64,000 bases of DNA, taken from positions 32,760,867-32,824,866 of the forward strand of contig CAIIXF020000008.1 of assembly GCA_903813345.2 (NCBI GenBank), read 5' to 3'. Shown here one piece after another: positions 1-13,101 of this stretch (the first letter of the stretch is position 1; each line of letters opens with the position of its first letter). Under the pieces are notes generated by a model. It did no database searches. It had not been told where the DNA came from and worked only from the letters and a program-made list of their open reading frames with translations. Position numbers and translations under genes: made by a program. Source of the DNA: Owenia fusiformis. Its lineage: Eukaryota; Annelida; Polychaeta; Sabellida; Oweniidae.

Positions 1-3000
1 AGATGAGTAGGCTCATACATTGTTGGGATCTAAGTAATTGGGGCTTGATTGGTTTCTAAATGTCTCTCCCCGGAAATGAAATGTTGTGCGATGATGTCCT
101 TCAATTCACAATCAAGCAAATGTGAGTGGATATGACGACCATGTAGGGCAACGTCATCGTCGCTTTCCACTGGGTCTAGAGATGTAAGAACAATCGAAAC
201 CTTGTGAATCAAGATGGGGCAACGTGCGGCAACACATGCGTATGACTAGTGTTTCGGGTAACACATTGGGCAACACTTTAAACCCAAAACTCTTAAAATT
301 GAACAGAAATGCAAAACTTTATTTTCGATTTTTGAGCGGTTTTAGATCAATGTACAGAAGTAATCGAAATCGCAAAACTATGAGGTTTTCTAACAATCAA
401 AATCAAGTTAGTTGAAAAGGGAAAAGTTGCACGGGAGATTTTAGAAAATGAAATTGACTCAGAAGAAACTTTAGACGTTTTAAGATCTGACGTGAATCGT
501 AATACCAAACCACCTCGTTACTTGATACAATTAGATGAGCTGACATTTAATGGGAAGACCTTAGAGACCGTCAACGATAAAGTTTGCTAATCCCCGCACA
601 AAGGGACCTAAGGTTGCTTATTAGACAACTCCTGGAAGGCAATGGGAATGTCGGGGCATAAAATCAAGTAATAAATTGGCATTTAACTTTCGCTAATTGA
701 TGAACCGAGAGCAGTACTGCTAATCCGGGCTTGTAAATGGCATATACAAATCAGCAATGAATTCAAAAAGCTTGAAATTGAAGGCTTTAGTATTCCCATT
801 CTATAATTTAAAGAAGTTGTGTTTCCATGACAACCAAATATTAGCAATACATTGCTTTTTAGAATTTTTGTCTTATGTCACTTAATCTCGTGATTGGCAC
901 AATAAACACTTTTTCTGTCGGAAATTAGTTTGATTTGAAATGTCGTTTGCTATTTACGTCAATGAGAGTTCCTTTTATTAATAGCGGTAGAACCATTTAG
1001 AACGTTGAATAAAACTATTTTTCTTGATGGACCTTTAGTGATAATGTATGATACGCTTGCCACTTCCCCCTGGCAGCGCTGAAAGTGAGTGCTTCGCGCC
1101 CTAATGGATTTGGACAAAGCGGCACGAGGGCATAGAAAAATTGTTCTCCAATCCCTTCCTTAAATTGCGCTTGTCGTGTAGAAAAAATTGGTGAACGCCT
1201 GAACGGCGGTACAAAATTGACGTTTATTGTTTAAAATAGGGTCCTTGTAGTTCGGTCTTCATTAAACGTGAAGAAACGTGGTGTTTTGTCAAATGTGGTG
1301 AGGTTCTCGTATGCTTTTTGATACTTATCATCTAACCACCCAACTCTAACTCTTGCAAACAAAAACGTTCTCTTGGAACAAAATCAACAAAGGGACGGCC
1401 CAATATTTGAAATCTCGTGTGGTAAGGTAAAATGACTGAACGCACGCCCTTAATCTAAAAACGAAAACGTTCGACCGCAAACATACCAAAAACGCGCTTG
1501 GAACTAAAGCCCTAGTAAATTAAATTCCATTCAATCAAAAGCCAATTTTGTGAATGAGACCTCCACCATGAATTCCATTTCTTTTGTTCATCATACAATT
1601 TAGTAGAGCAGCATCCATTCACCAGATGCTTTTAGAACTCACAACCGAATACTGTTTACCTTTCTCCATTCACTTCTCCATGTCTTAATTAATTCTATTT
1701 TTGAATGACTGGTATATTTAAACGATTCATTATTGTTGTCATTAATTGGATTTCTCGATTTTTTTAGAGCTACAATTGCGTGTAAAGTGACTACACTTCC
1801 GCATTGTATCGGGGCTCAAACCGCTTATATCCTTAACAATTTGGTGACATCCTATATAGGTTAGGCCTGCCCATAAAAACAATAATACGGCGAGAAAAAT
1901 GACTTTGCACTTATATGATTGGAAAAATCGCGGATTGCTTTATTTAGAATTAGAAAAAGTAATTGATAAGTAGTTCTTCAAGGGCGATGTACCAATTTAT
2001 CTAATATAGTAATAACCAATGTCGAGATTGGATAAACGAAGGATAAACTCAAGTGGCGTTTATTCCATATAAGGAATCTATTTAGCTCTCCTACTTCAGC
2101 TGCTAATTGTTATTAATATTGGATAATGTATATATTTTTTATATCAAATGAAATTTGCCGCGAGTACTCGGTTTATTGGTTAATGCAATTGTTGAATCTT
2201 CTACATATACCGTCTCTATTTACATGTAGTCTGTCATCTATTGGGTTAGCCCAGACTATGTTATTTTTATTGACTATGATGCAAATGTACACTCCCCTAA
2301 GAATGTTTCGCAATCCTGTGACCACTGAATTACATGTTAAATACTGTTTTTGTCTAATTAATCTTCACAAATTAAGCCACCATGACTTTGATAAATGAAA
2401 ATATTACGTAACCATTGGTCAAAATATGCACATTTTCATGATTTTTCTCATTTCAAGTGGGTGCAAATAGATTTTCAGGTGGGTGCAAGCATATTTTCAA
2501 AATCTCAGGTGGGTGCTGCGCCCACTTGCTTTAATGTTGGGGAGATCACTGCATTGAATAAGCAGATGAAGCCTGATGTTCAAGTCTCAATTAATTTTTC
2601 CAAAAAAGGGCTATGTATTAATATGACTTTTGTGAATGAAAATTTGAAGCCGGCTTTAATATGTGGGGCACTTATGCAGCGAGGATTGCTAAACTTTTTA
2701 GGGGGGTGTATCATCTGATAGATATAACACAATCAAAAACCACCTTCATCGTATTATGTATTACGACAAATATAAAAAATGTCTGGGAGAAAGATGCAGC
2801 TCATTATTTCTGGACCACCCGAACAGTTTCTGTTTTGCATTCGTCGACATTTTGATTTCGAACATGTTTTTCCGTATTGTGTTTGGTATGCTTGAGATGT
2901 GAGAACTAGAAATTCAATGCTATCAAAACACGAACGTTTTATTCGCAACTAACATTTGACTTCTTGTTTTTACTTGTCGTTAGAGGAATCAGATCGAGCG

Positions 3001-4716
3001 TCAAAGATAATGATTGGGTGTCAAAGATCATATTTAGCCGCTCTATATGCGGTTTGATTATCAGGCAAACCCGTTTAGATTTAAGGAATAAATAATGATA
3101 GGCCATTCAATATGGTGAAATTCAGCACGAGTTGGACAGAATGTTGTACAAAGCACGAACCGAAGGTGAGTGCATTTGTACTAACATTCTGTCCAACGAG
3201 TGCTGAATTTCACCATATTGAATGGCCTATCATTATTTATTCCGATTCAAACATAAAAATTAGTAAAAGCCGTGTCTGTGGAACGGGCATGAAGGAAGAA
3301 TACGCATGCTGTCTAGATTCTGAAGTCGGCCGGAAAAATTTTAGAATTTGTTTGGGCTGTTCTATTTTACTCCCCGTTTTAGATTTTATACGGTGTATAA
3401 CTTGAAGTCAGCCATAGTTAAATAGTTACAGTAGTTACGGAGGGAGTAAAAAAGAACAGCTATCCCCGGACAGAGCCCCAGATGTGCAGCTGAGATGTGA
3501 CGTCACTTAAAACAATGCAAATTGCAGATTAAATAGAGCATGGTCGTGCATCTATGGAGAATTAGAGAACGTTCTATATTGGCTATGCTGCATTCTGATT
3601 GGTTGAGAAATTCGAATAGAGCACGGTCATGTTTGAATAAGTAACAAAATACCCTAGCCAATTACTCAGAAATTTTACAATTACATTTTGCGCCATTTAA
3701 GAATGTCTTTTCTGAATGTCTTCTTATATGGAATGAAAAAAAATTAATAAATTTTGAAGAACTCATGTAGCGTTTCAAGTGTTGACTCAATGTCTTGTTC
3801 AAAAGTCTTTGAAAGTATCTAAGATGAACGGTTTGATACTTCAATCACTTGACTAAAGTTTCAAAACCAGAAGTAAACACATATGTCTGTTAACGAATGA
3901 TGGCCTTCGAGAAAATGTCGCAGTTCTCCTTAAAAACAGTCAGTTCAGAAAAAACTAAATTCCGATTTTATATTAAATATTCTCCTTTCATTTCTACTAA
4001 AATGTTTGGGAAATACATATAATCTCGCATTCCTGAGGAGCCATAGAGATGGCCATAGAGGACAGACCACATGCAGTACTCACTGTGTAATTAGTTATTT
4101 TTTAGTTGTTTCTTTTACGATTTCGTGCTTTGCAACTTTGCTACTATTGACGAGCACGTATCTCTCGATTTGATTTTCAAATAAAATATGACTATACCAT
4201 TAAAATATATTTCTTAATTGAAAGGGGTAACTCTAAAGAATAAGACAAGTGTTTAAATAATCTATACAAATTTGATACGATATTTAAATATTAACATTTG
4301 TATTAAATTCGCATGAATGCTTTAAAATACACGAATAAAACACACGTGTGTTCTTTTATATACACCTAATTAAAGAAACATTATTATTATCATTTCGTAA
4401 AATGCCCCCCAGGCGTTCTGGTGTTCATGAGTCGGAACCTTTAAAGATTTCAAGTTAAATAAACACAAAAAAGAATATCCCAAAACATAGAAACGTCGAA
4501 TTACGCTATTCGTTGTGTGTTCACATATGAACAAAATGAAGCTCGTAATGTCTCTCGTGATATCCCCAGGGATATCCCACAAATGGCGACATTAAAATAC
4601 GACATAATATAGACACACATAAACCATCATTTACCGGTAATAAATAAAAATGATATAGGTATAACTTAATAAATAAATCATGGAAAATGGCAGTGTAAAA
4701 TAATTACTATACTTAC
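1..4716. other. no confirmed gene; probable first intron of the Vsx-like gene
   Basis: No exon could be supported here on either strand. If the Vsx call at 4717-5053 is right, this stretch is its first intron and the homeobox lies beyond the left edge. An open frame of about 65 codons at 387-590 (plus) has a protein-like composition, rich in Glu, Lys and Leu, but no recognisable motif and no clear splice sites. A dispersed repeat occupies about 2395-3650 and is listed separately. The remainder is AT-rich sequence in which I see nothing definite. Confidence 0.5.
2395..3650. repeat. dispersed repeat of about 1.2 kb with an internal hairpin
   Basis: Three blocks here recur in the same order near 43.8-44.8 kb, and again in the tandem copy at 46.0-47.0 kb. 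They are a block at 2410-2550 rich in GTGGGTGCA motifs, a perfect-looking hairpin at about 3090-3237, and a block at 3535-3645 with paired 'gagcacggtcat'-type motifs. The hairpin arms are about 50 bp around a loop of about 40 bp. No coding capacity is evident. It behaves like a non-autonomous mobile element of unknown class. Confidence 0.7.
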
Positions 4717-5053
4717 CCGACTGAGATTCTGGGCTGATGGGCGCTTGTATCCCAAGACCTAGGAAAGTCTGGGGTGTGTTATGGAACGACATAAAACTGT
4801 GTCGCCATGGTGGAAAGCTGGTAGGGCTTGAGAGAGGGCCGGAGAGCGTTCGTGGAATGAATGGCGTGTCAGTGCGTGCCCTGATACTCTCATGTTGTGG
4901 CCCTAGTCCTAAAAGTTCTTGGATCGCGAACGGAGATCTCTGCAGCGAGGCTGTTGCTGCCTGGTACGGCGTCATGTGTGTCATGTGTAGTGCCCCGGGG
5001 GTGGGGGTAGTGAGTCCTAGTGAATGGTGCGGTGGATGCGCTGTTATATTCAT
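4717..5053 (-). CDS. probable Vsx-family homeobox gene, first coding exon (partial)
   Basis: Codes for 112 residues plus one base, from ATG at 5053 to a GTAAGT donor just below 4717 (phase 1). Residues around 38-47 read SPFAIQELLGLG, which closely resembles the octapeptide-like motif (FGIQEILGL) that lies upstream of the homeodomain in Vsx1/Vsx2 (Chx10) proteins. The rest is rich in His, Pro, Thr and Met, as is common in the N-terminal tails of homeodomain factors. Vsx proteins are paired-like transcription factors of retinal bipolar and interneuron lineages. The homeodomain is not in the window and would lie beyond the left end. Without it, another paired-like family with a similar octapeptide remains possible. 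Confidence 0.6.
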
Positions 5054-7430
5054 TCTTATCCGTATTGCGTAACTCCACCTAACAGTCTACAGCAATTGAT
5101 GAATTTACTACTTATTTATAATAGAATTATTGTATCTAGCAGTGATTCCGGATTCTTCCAATTGTTTCGTCTTAGTTATAATTACCATAGAAATATTTAC
5201 TATTTGAAATGAATAATTGAGTAAGTGTTCGAAGGTCCTCGCATGAGTGTGTCAAAGTGTTACAATCTGATCTATCATACGTCGCTCAACATTTATAAAC
5301 TCCCGGCTGCACCCCCGTCATAATTAGCATTTGTCTTTTAGGAAAATTACCGCCTCCTCTAATTGAACACCAATGGTTTTGTTAAAGTCCGCTTTGATTT
5401 CTAGAGTCGGGAGCGCTTGCAGCAGATCAGCGGCTGTCAATCAGTTATTGAAGCCAAAGCATGGTCGCTGAGTGGCTAGCTGATTAGCTATGCGCGCATC
5501 AAAGCAGATCATTAGTTAGAAAGCTTTCTGCTACCAGGCTTGCGATGTTTCCAGGGCGATGTACATTCCTACATTCATTGCAAAAAAAGATATACCTCGA
5601 TATGCGGATCAACTACTGAGTTGCTTGCTATCGTTGGCAGGTCCGATGATGCTACAGGTGAAACGAGTCATACTAAGCTGTATGTTTACAATTACGTTCA
5701 TTTTATAAAATTTTGCATTTTCCTGGGTGTAACGATTATTCAGTTTTCTGTTTATTTTGAAATTTAGGGTTAGGATCTGAACCTTAAGCAATTTTATCAA
5801 ATGCAGTTTTATCAATAAATTTTTACGCTAATACTTCAGATATTTGGTATAGTTGATTTGCTATTTTTGAACCGTTGTGGCTTACTCTAATTGTCAGAGA
5901 CATCAACGTTTTTATTAACTAGAGAATTATTTCGGAAGGATTTTCAGAAGGGTCATTTTCATAACTAATATTATTATACGTTTTATTGTCTTTTTTTATA
6001 TCGGTTTGTGTATTTGTCCATATTTCAATGCAGATCTCAGACCATGGAAGGCAGACTCATAATCTAAAAATGATTCGAAAGTACGGTTAACTTAATTTAC
6101 CGCATTGCAGGATTGACGTTTTAAGCTACCACAACGTCAAACCATTCGTCATAATTTTCCATAATTCTATAGCAGTTCATACCGACGTCTATCACACTCA
6201 ATTGTTTCATTTGATTAACAATTACTTCAATTGAGATGTTATATTCGTTATCAATTTGATAATCGGGCCCTCGTTCCATCGATATTAATTTAACTTTCAT
6301 TCATTTCGCCATCGCTGTGGCGATCACTATAATTCAATTAAGTTTTCATTATCCTAATGAATTTATTTAATATATTAGATACGTCTAAATGACTCTGACA
6401 GTTGCTAACATTTAGATTGGCTAATCAAACCATAGCCATATTGTATAATTGCTTTCTAATAAATATATTTCAAGTGTATGGATCGATTGTGTTCAACCAT
6501 GCAAAACCAAACCCTATAAAACGTATACATGACGAAACCTTGGTGTTTAGATTGAGTGGGCTCATCCATGCAAATCAAACCCCTTAAAAACGTGCAAATG
6601 AAAAAAAGCCCTGTGCTTGGATTAATTGTGTTCAACAAGCAGAACCAAACCCCGTAAAACATACAAATTGCAAAATCAGAAAGAAGCATGAATGTAACCA
6701 TGGGTTGACGTTTAATAAAACAAAACGCATGCGTAACAAAAACCAAACACAAACACATATGAAAACAGTATAGCCTTTATTTATGAGAGAGTTCAAGAAT
6801 CTCTTTGTTAACTTTAATTTGCGTGGTCTCCCTCTATGATTTATATGGTACTTTACTCAATCAGGGCCAATATAATAAGGGCATATAGAAAAGAGACCAC
6901 CTTGACCATGCATCAGTTTTTAGAATAGGTTTAGAATTAGAGAAATCATTTATTGATTTTGGTGATTAAAAACGTCCATCGTGAGCTTTGACAACAGTTA
7001 ATTATTTTGTGAATCTCGGGGAATCGGACACTGCTCTCTCTTTGGCCAATTGGTAGTAATCACATTATCACTGTTGTTTTAGACCATGTTGTACACGTGT
7101 CTTAAAGATGTCCGCCGCACAATTCCCGGTGGTAGCTTGTAGAAGCCCTATGTAAACCACGTTAAAACAACGAAATCAAAGTTAAAGAAACATGTTAAAT
7201 GATTAACTTTTACAGCGTGTTGTAGCCTATTAAGGCTGACTGGGTTGATTTGTTCTATGGTAAGGTGGACCACATGTACTAGATTTGAACTTCTGAGGTT
7301 AGACTTAAAATCATTTTCACTTGGGGGATAAAAACATAAAATATTTGAATATTCTCATTGTGTGCAGTGGCAATAGGATAATGATACTTATAAGATAAAA
7401 ATAATGAAATTAAGAACGAACAGCACCTTC
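5054..7430. other. intergenic, upstream of the Vsx-like exon; no gene seen
   Basis: No supportable exon. Three imperfect copies of a unit of about 69 bp, marked by 'caaacccc.taaaa' motifs, lie at about 6470-6675. Any Vsx promoter and untranslated exon should lie in the proximal part, but no clear TATA box or other defined element could be called. Confidence 0.5.
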
Positions 7431-7439
7431 CCTACCCGC

Positions 7440-8600
7440 ACAGGCCCAGCACAAAAATAGCACACAGCACGATATGGACATAGCACAACACAAAATATAG
7501 CAAATAGCACAGAGCATTATGTGGGCATAGCACAACACGAAACGTGACACAGAAATAGCACAGAGCATTATGTGGGCATAGCACAACACGAAACGTGACA
7601 CAGAAATAGCACAGAGCATTATGTGGGTATAGCAAATCACAAAACATGATACAGAAATAGCACAGAGCATTATGTGGGCATAACGCAACACAAAACATGA
7701 CACAGAAATAGCACAGAGCATTATGTGGGCATAGCACAACACAAATCATGACAGAGAAATAGCAGCATTATGCAGGCATAGCATAACACAAGACATGACA
7801 CAGAAATAGCGCAGATCATTATGTGGGCATAGCACAACACAAAACATGACACTGAAATAGCACAGACCATTATGTCAGCATAGCACAACACGAAACATGA
7901 CACAGAAATAGCACAGGGCATTATGTGGGCATAGCACAACACAAAACATGACACAGAAATAGCACAGACTATTATGTGAGCATAGCACAACACGAAACAT
8001 GACACAGAAATAGCACAGAGCATTATGTGGGCATAGCACAACACAAAACATGACACAGAAATAGGGCAGAGCATTATGTGAGCATAGCACAACACAAAAC
8101 ATGACACAGAAATAGCACAGAGCATTATGTGGGCATAGCACAACACGAAACATGACACAGAAATAGCACAGGGAATTATGTGGGCATAGCACAACACAAA
8201 ACATGACACAGAAATAGCCCACAGCACGATGTGGACAAAGCACAACGTAAAGCACAACATGGCCAAATCAGAAAACAAAACGTTGCACAGAAATAGCATA
8301 CATCACGATAGGGACATAAAACAACACATATCATAGCATGGCCATAGCAGAACATGAAGCACAACGCGGAACTAGCACAACACACAGCACGATATTGACA
8401 TAACACAACCTATATCAAAACATGGCCATAGCAGAACATAAAGCACAACAGAGATATACTGTAGCACAACCCACAGCACGATATGGACCTAGCACAACAT
8501 ATATCAAAACTTGGCTATAGCACAACATAAATCACAACACAGAAATAGCACAACACATAGTACAACATTAACATAGCATAACACAGAGCACAACATGTAG
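7440..8600. repeat. 51-bp satellite array
   Basis: The core unit, starting gagcattatgtgggcatagc, repeats every 51 bp (for example at 7512 and 7563). The array is regular at about 7500-8220 and degenerates at both ends. Because 51 is a multiple of three, each minus-strand frame translates as a 17-residue repeat rich in Cys, Val and Leu. That gives long but spurious open frames of up to 192 codons. There is no start context, splice structure or protein similarity to suggest coding. Confidence 0.93.
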
Positions 8601-11600
8601 AAATGATGATAATTAAACCATTATAAAGGAAAAACTGAATTCCTAATTTCTACAAAATAACAAACCAAACCCATTTCACAACAAACCAGAACCAACCTTT
8701 TAGATATCGAATGCTAGTGGTACAATATAAATTGAAATTGAACATTAAAGTGACCCGTAACACAATAACCTAATATAACATTAACCTAATGAACTTGTAT
8801 ATATTTATTGATTATTTTATTCAACGTGCGTTTGTTAAGTTTGCGCGCTCAATGGTGAAAAGAAAACTATTAATTTTTAATTATTAGAATAATGTTTATA
8901 TTTGCCGAAATATATAAAACAATAGATAATATTATCAAAATAGCTCTCGTGGTCTAATTGAATTTTACTCTCGAGGAACGAGGGGATATTTAAAAGCAAA
9001 ATTGAATAGCAATTTGGCAATAAGCATATTTCAATGTGAAGCGAAGAAATAACAAAACAGTCCCAGAGGTCCTTCAGATTTGATTCATATATCTCAATGA
9101 TCCTCGAGTGCTCTCATCTGCTATTAGACCCTAACTTCATAGTAGTTCAATTTGCATGTTTAATTGCTTATGGTAATGAAACGCTCTGTGTTTTCTTAAG
9201 ACTTTTCATTCAGTTTTCAGAAGAGCACTTAACGGCTCTGTCGACCATATTGTGTTTATGTCTTTATATTGCTCTGTTTAATTCTATGATAAAGGTGTAC
9301 CAAAACAACGAACGCGCATATTATGACATCTTAGAGCTGTACCGCTTGATCGTAGTATTGCATCAAGATTCGACCCATTCTCCCTCAATCACCTATTTTC
9401 CAAACAAGACCCTGAGTAAGAGAACATGTGGGTAGATGGGTTAATTACTTATTTCTAACAGACACTGTTAATAACAAAACGTAAATTGAAAAACTCTGTA
9501 AAGCTGACGATGATATGACGCACAATGTAGGCCAATATATCTGGATACACGTTACCCTGACGCCAAGCGGTTAATAATAACAACTTGATGTCGAAGTTAT
9601 CTTTGATAGGTGCGTAATCAAGCTTAACTTTTGAAAAGGGTGTATGCACGTACAGATTGCGATCGTTGTGAATATATGGGGAGTACAGCAGTAAATAGTA
9701 CTATATCGTGGTATATTATAGTGAAACCGTTTTATAAAACGGCAATGGAAAATTATCCAACTATCCAAAATGTCAAGTGCTTTGCACTTTAAAGTTTAAA
9801 CAATCCCCGAACAGATGTTCCGAACAATCATCTACCCACATATATTAAGGTTTTCATGACCCTGACACTCAATGAGTATCTACCCTAGATAAACACAAAC
9901 AAATGCATCAATTTTCCTATTAAAAGCGGTTATGATTTCATTGAGTGGGACGCTGTAAGATTCGCACTAGTTAGGCCAATTTCTTGGATGTAATTACGGG
10001 GTCTATACTCGTTAATTGATGGTCGGAATTGCCTTAAACGTACTACGCGGGACACCTATTGTAGCCCCGGCTAATTACATCCCAAGCAATCTATCGACAC
10101 ATGGGCATGTCCCACCCGGCAGAACGTGGCAAAATTGTTCATATTTAAATTAAATTGCACTACCATAAAATCAGAAATGTATCAAAAAGAAACATATAAA
10201 TATGATAAAATTCAAACACGTTCAGTGTATATAATAAGAGTTAAAGGTGCAACAATTAGTGCAGGGGGGGGGGGGCATTCAACGATAATCGACCAGTGTC
10301 AAAATATTTTTTTTAAGTTAGGATACTTCATCAACATATAATTTCATTATCTACAAAGAAACCCCCTGGATGATAGCTCAGAAAAAATAAAATTTCTCTC
10401 TACAGTCCTTGTTGCCCCTTTGAGTAGGAAAATACCATAATATTGCAAATATAAGAATGATTAAATTAAGTTTTGTTTTGTTTTTGTTTTGAATTTCTCA
10501 TTGGATTGAAGATATACACGAATTTTGGCCATTTCAAAATGTCTAATCTGTGCCTGTAGGTTAATAAAAGATCTTTCTTATGCTGAAGGGTCAAAACTAT
10601 TTTTCATACAAAACAAATATAATGTAAAAATGAGTAATTGCTTTTGCCAAGTTCATTTAGAAATTATACACTCCCCTCCGAAGGTTTGGCAACTTAGACC
10701 CCTTCCCAATTGTGCCACATGTAAAAGCCAGTTTGTGTCGGGCAATTTCCAACAAAATCCATCACATGTGTTATAAGTTAGTAATTAGACCTATTGTTAT
10801 TTGGGGAAAGTCTAACATCTAAAATTAATCTATCATAAATAGGCTTAAATATGAAATAGGGAGCTGATATTGTCAAACTTTTGTAGGGGAATGTACAGGT
10901 CTTTAAAATGATGAGATGAGACGTTCTGCAATACCTGTTGGAATGCTAGTTTTAAAGATGCACACTTGGATCTTATCACGAAATTCAACACTTGTTTTGG
11001 CAACTTTTTTTCCTTAATTGTGTATTAGTTTATTTAACTGATAGTAGAGTCGGCATTACATAGACCATATGCCAGTTTCAAAGATATATGATAAGATACT
11101 GACTGCAGATCAGATAGGCACATCTTAAGGATACAATGCAATGGAAAAAACGTCAACGAGGTAAGTGCGTATGGCGCATACTTATTAGCCACCCCGACAA
11201 CCTCAGAAAACGTGGTTAATTAGGTATTTGGAAATATGTAAGTGAAGAGAGGGATTCTCTTCAATTTGAAGTATTTCCTAGGGCTGTGAGTAGACAAAGA
11301 TGCATCTTTTTCGTGCAGTGTTGCACTGGTTGATGCTTCGGAATAAAAACAGTGAATGCAATGTCAAATTAGTTCTCCCTGTATGCGCTTAATACCCCCT
11401 GTTCCTTAAAAAATCATCAAAATGGACTTCTTCGCACGAGTGCCCGTCAAAGATAACATCAACTTTATTAAGCATACCATCAAGCACTTCAATGTTTTTC
11501 ATCTGTCCTCTCAATTTGAAACAATTGCCCTAACTATATTTTTCTTGGCGTTGTTTGTGAAAATTGAGCTGAAAAAAGAACGACTTAGTGTCAGGTTGCG

Positions 11601-13101
11601 GAGTGTCGCGTGGCAAACACACCAGAATCCAAATACCTGGGCGTATCAACAAACCACACTGTGGATTCTTAGAATGTTTTGAAAAACTTAGACCCTGTCA
11701 TCCCACTCATTTGATGTTTCAAACTCAATACGTAACTTCATATTGTTGATACATAATTTCAATGCGTTATAGGGAGGGTTCTATTAGTCTTGTAAGATAA
11801 TATATGTATACCCATACCTTCTTTACCACAGACTCTAATACGGGAATGGCGGTGATGGGGGAGGGGGTGCGGCATTGTTTTGTTACATGAGTGTGGGTCT
11901 ATATGTTATTCTAACATCCATTGTCCCATCGATTCGTCTTTTGGAGTCACGAATCCATACGCTTGTACAAAATATCATAATTTCTTCATTGTTTATGCTT
12001 TGCATTGGATTGGGGTATTTTAATTTCCTCATATATGGGATTAAATTGTTTTTGTTTAGCTTTTCCATTTTTGTGTTCTATAGAATACACTACTTTACAG
12101 ATTTAAATACACTTGTAAGGAATCGTCCAAAGTGAAGATTCTCTACGCTAACTGCATGCATGCTTTCACCCGTCCCATTTCAAAATATTTCGTTCGTTGG
12201 TCAACAGGCTTCTTGATATAAGAACATGTTAGTTCTTTTATTTTGGAATTTTGCGGTGATCTCTCCCCTCTTGGCCAAGTCATCTATGTCGGTACTTTAT
12301 TTATCCAGGGATGTATCATATTCACAGGGGTCGGTATCACTCCGCGTATCATCACCCTTGTTTGAAACGTCACTGCGTTCATGCTTATTCCAGGATTTTT
12401 CTCATCATGAGCTCTGAAATCAACGTTGTTTTAGGAGTTCTCTACTATTCGGTGTGGATACTCCATTCCCATCCCTTTGATTCCATGCTAATTTCATTCT
12501 ATTTCACGATTTATTGACGATTTGATGATATTTTGTTGACGGGAATGCACCTGTCTTACACCCCTCACCTCTCATTTCAGTGACAATTGTGACGTTTTAA
12601 TTACACCCATCTAAATAATAGCAGGTATTGGAGGTCAATTTTTTAAGTTAAGTACGTTACTAATGAGAAATTAAGCGATGACATTTTGTTGACTTAGAAA
12701 TAAGTTTGCACTTATTTTTATGAATATTTTCTCTTTTAGATTGCATATGTATGATTCAATCATATTTTTATTTTCTTCAAAAATGGTTATATTGTAAGTT
12801 TTTCAAAATGATACTTTCTTGTAGTTTCGTTTTCTGATTTTGTTTTAAGTGGAATGTATTTGTCACTTTATTTATCTTTCTAGTCCAAACAATGACATTG
12901 AACGAATCCATTGAATGACTGCATTATTGTCATTATATATTTTTATTATTTTATGAAAGCTACATATAAAATAAACTATAAGATGTAGAAATACACATAA
13001 ATCAGTGGTATTCAAGTTGGAATGCTGTTTTTCAGTAACAAAATAATTAAAAACAGTGCTACATAGAAAAAGTTTCCAGAGCAATTCAAAATGTACGTTT
13101 T
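8601..13101. other. intergenic; no gene seen
   Basis: AT-rich sequence with only short open frames (at most about 112 codons), none with splice support or recognisable motifs. A poly-G tract lies near 10263-10275. The open frame at 11422-11682 is lysine- and phenylalanine-rich and looks fortuitous. Downstream sequence of the phospholipase gene (3' UTR, minus strand) should extend a little below 13102. Confidence 0.5.

Noticed and set aside
7410-8406. Several long minus-strand open frames rich in Cys, Val and Leu
   Set aside because: They are frames of the 51-bp satellite; the period is divisible by three, so they stay open by repetition alone.
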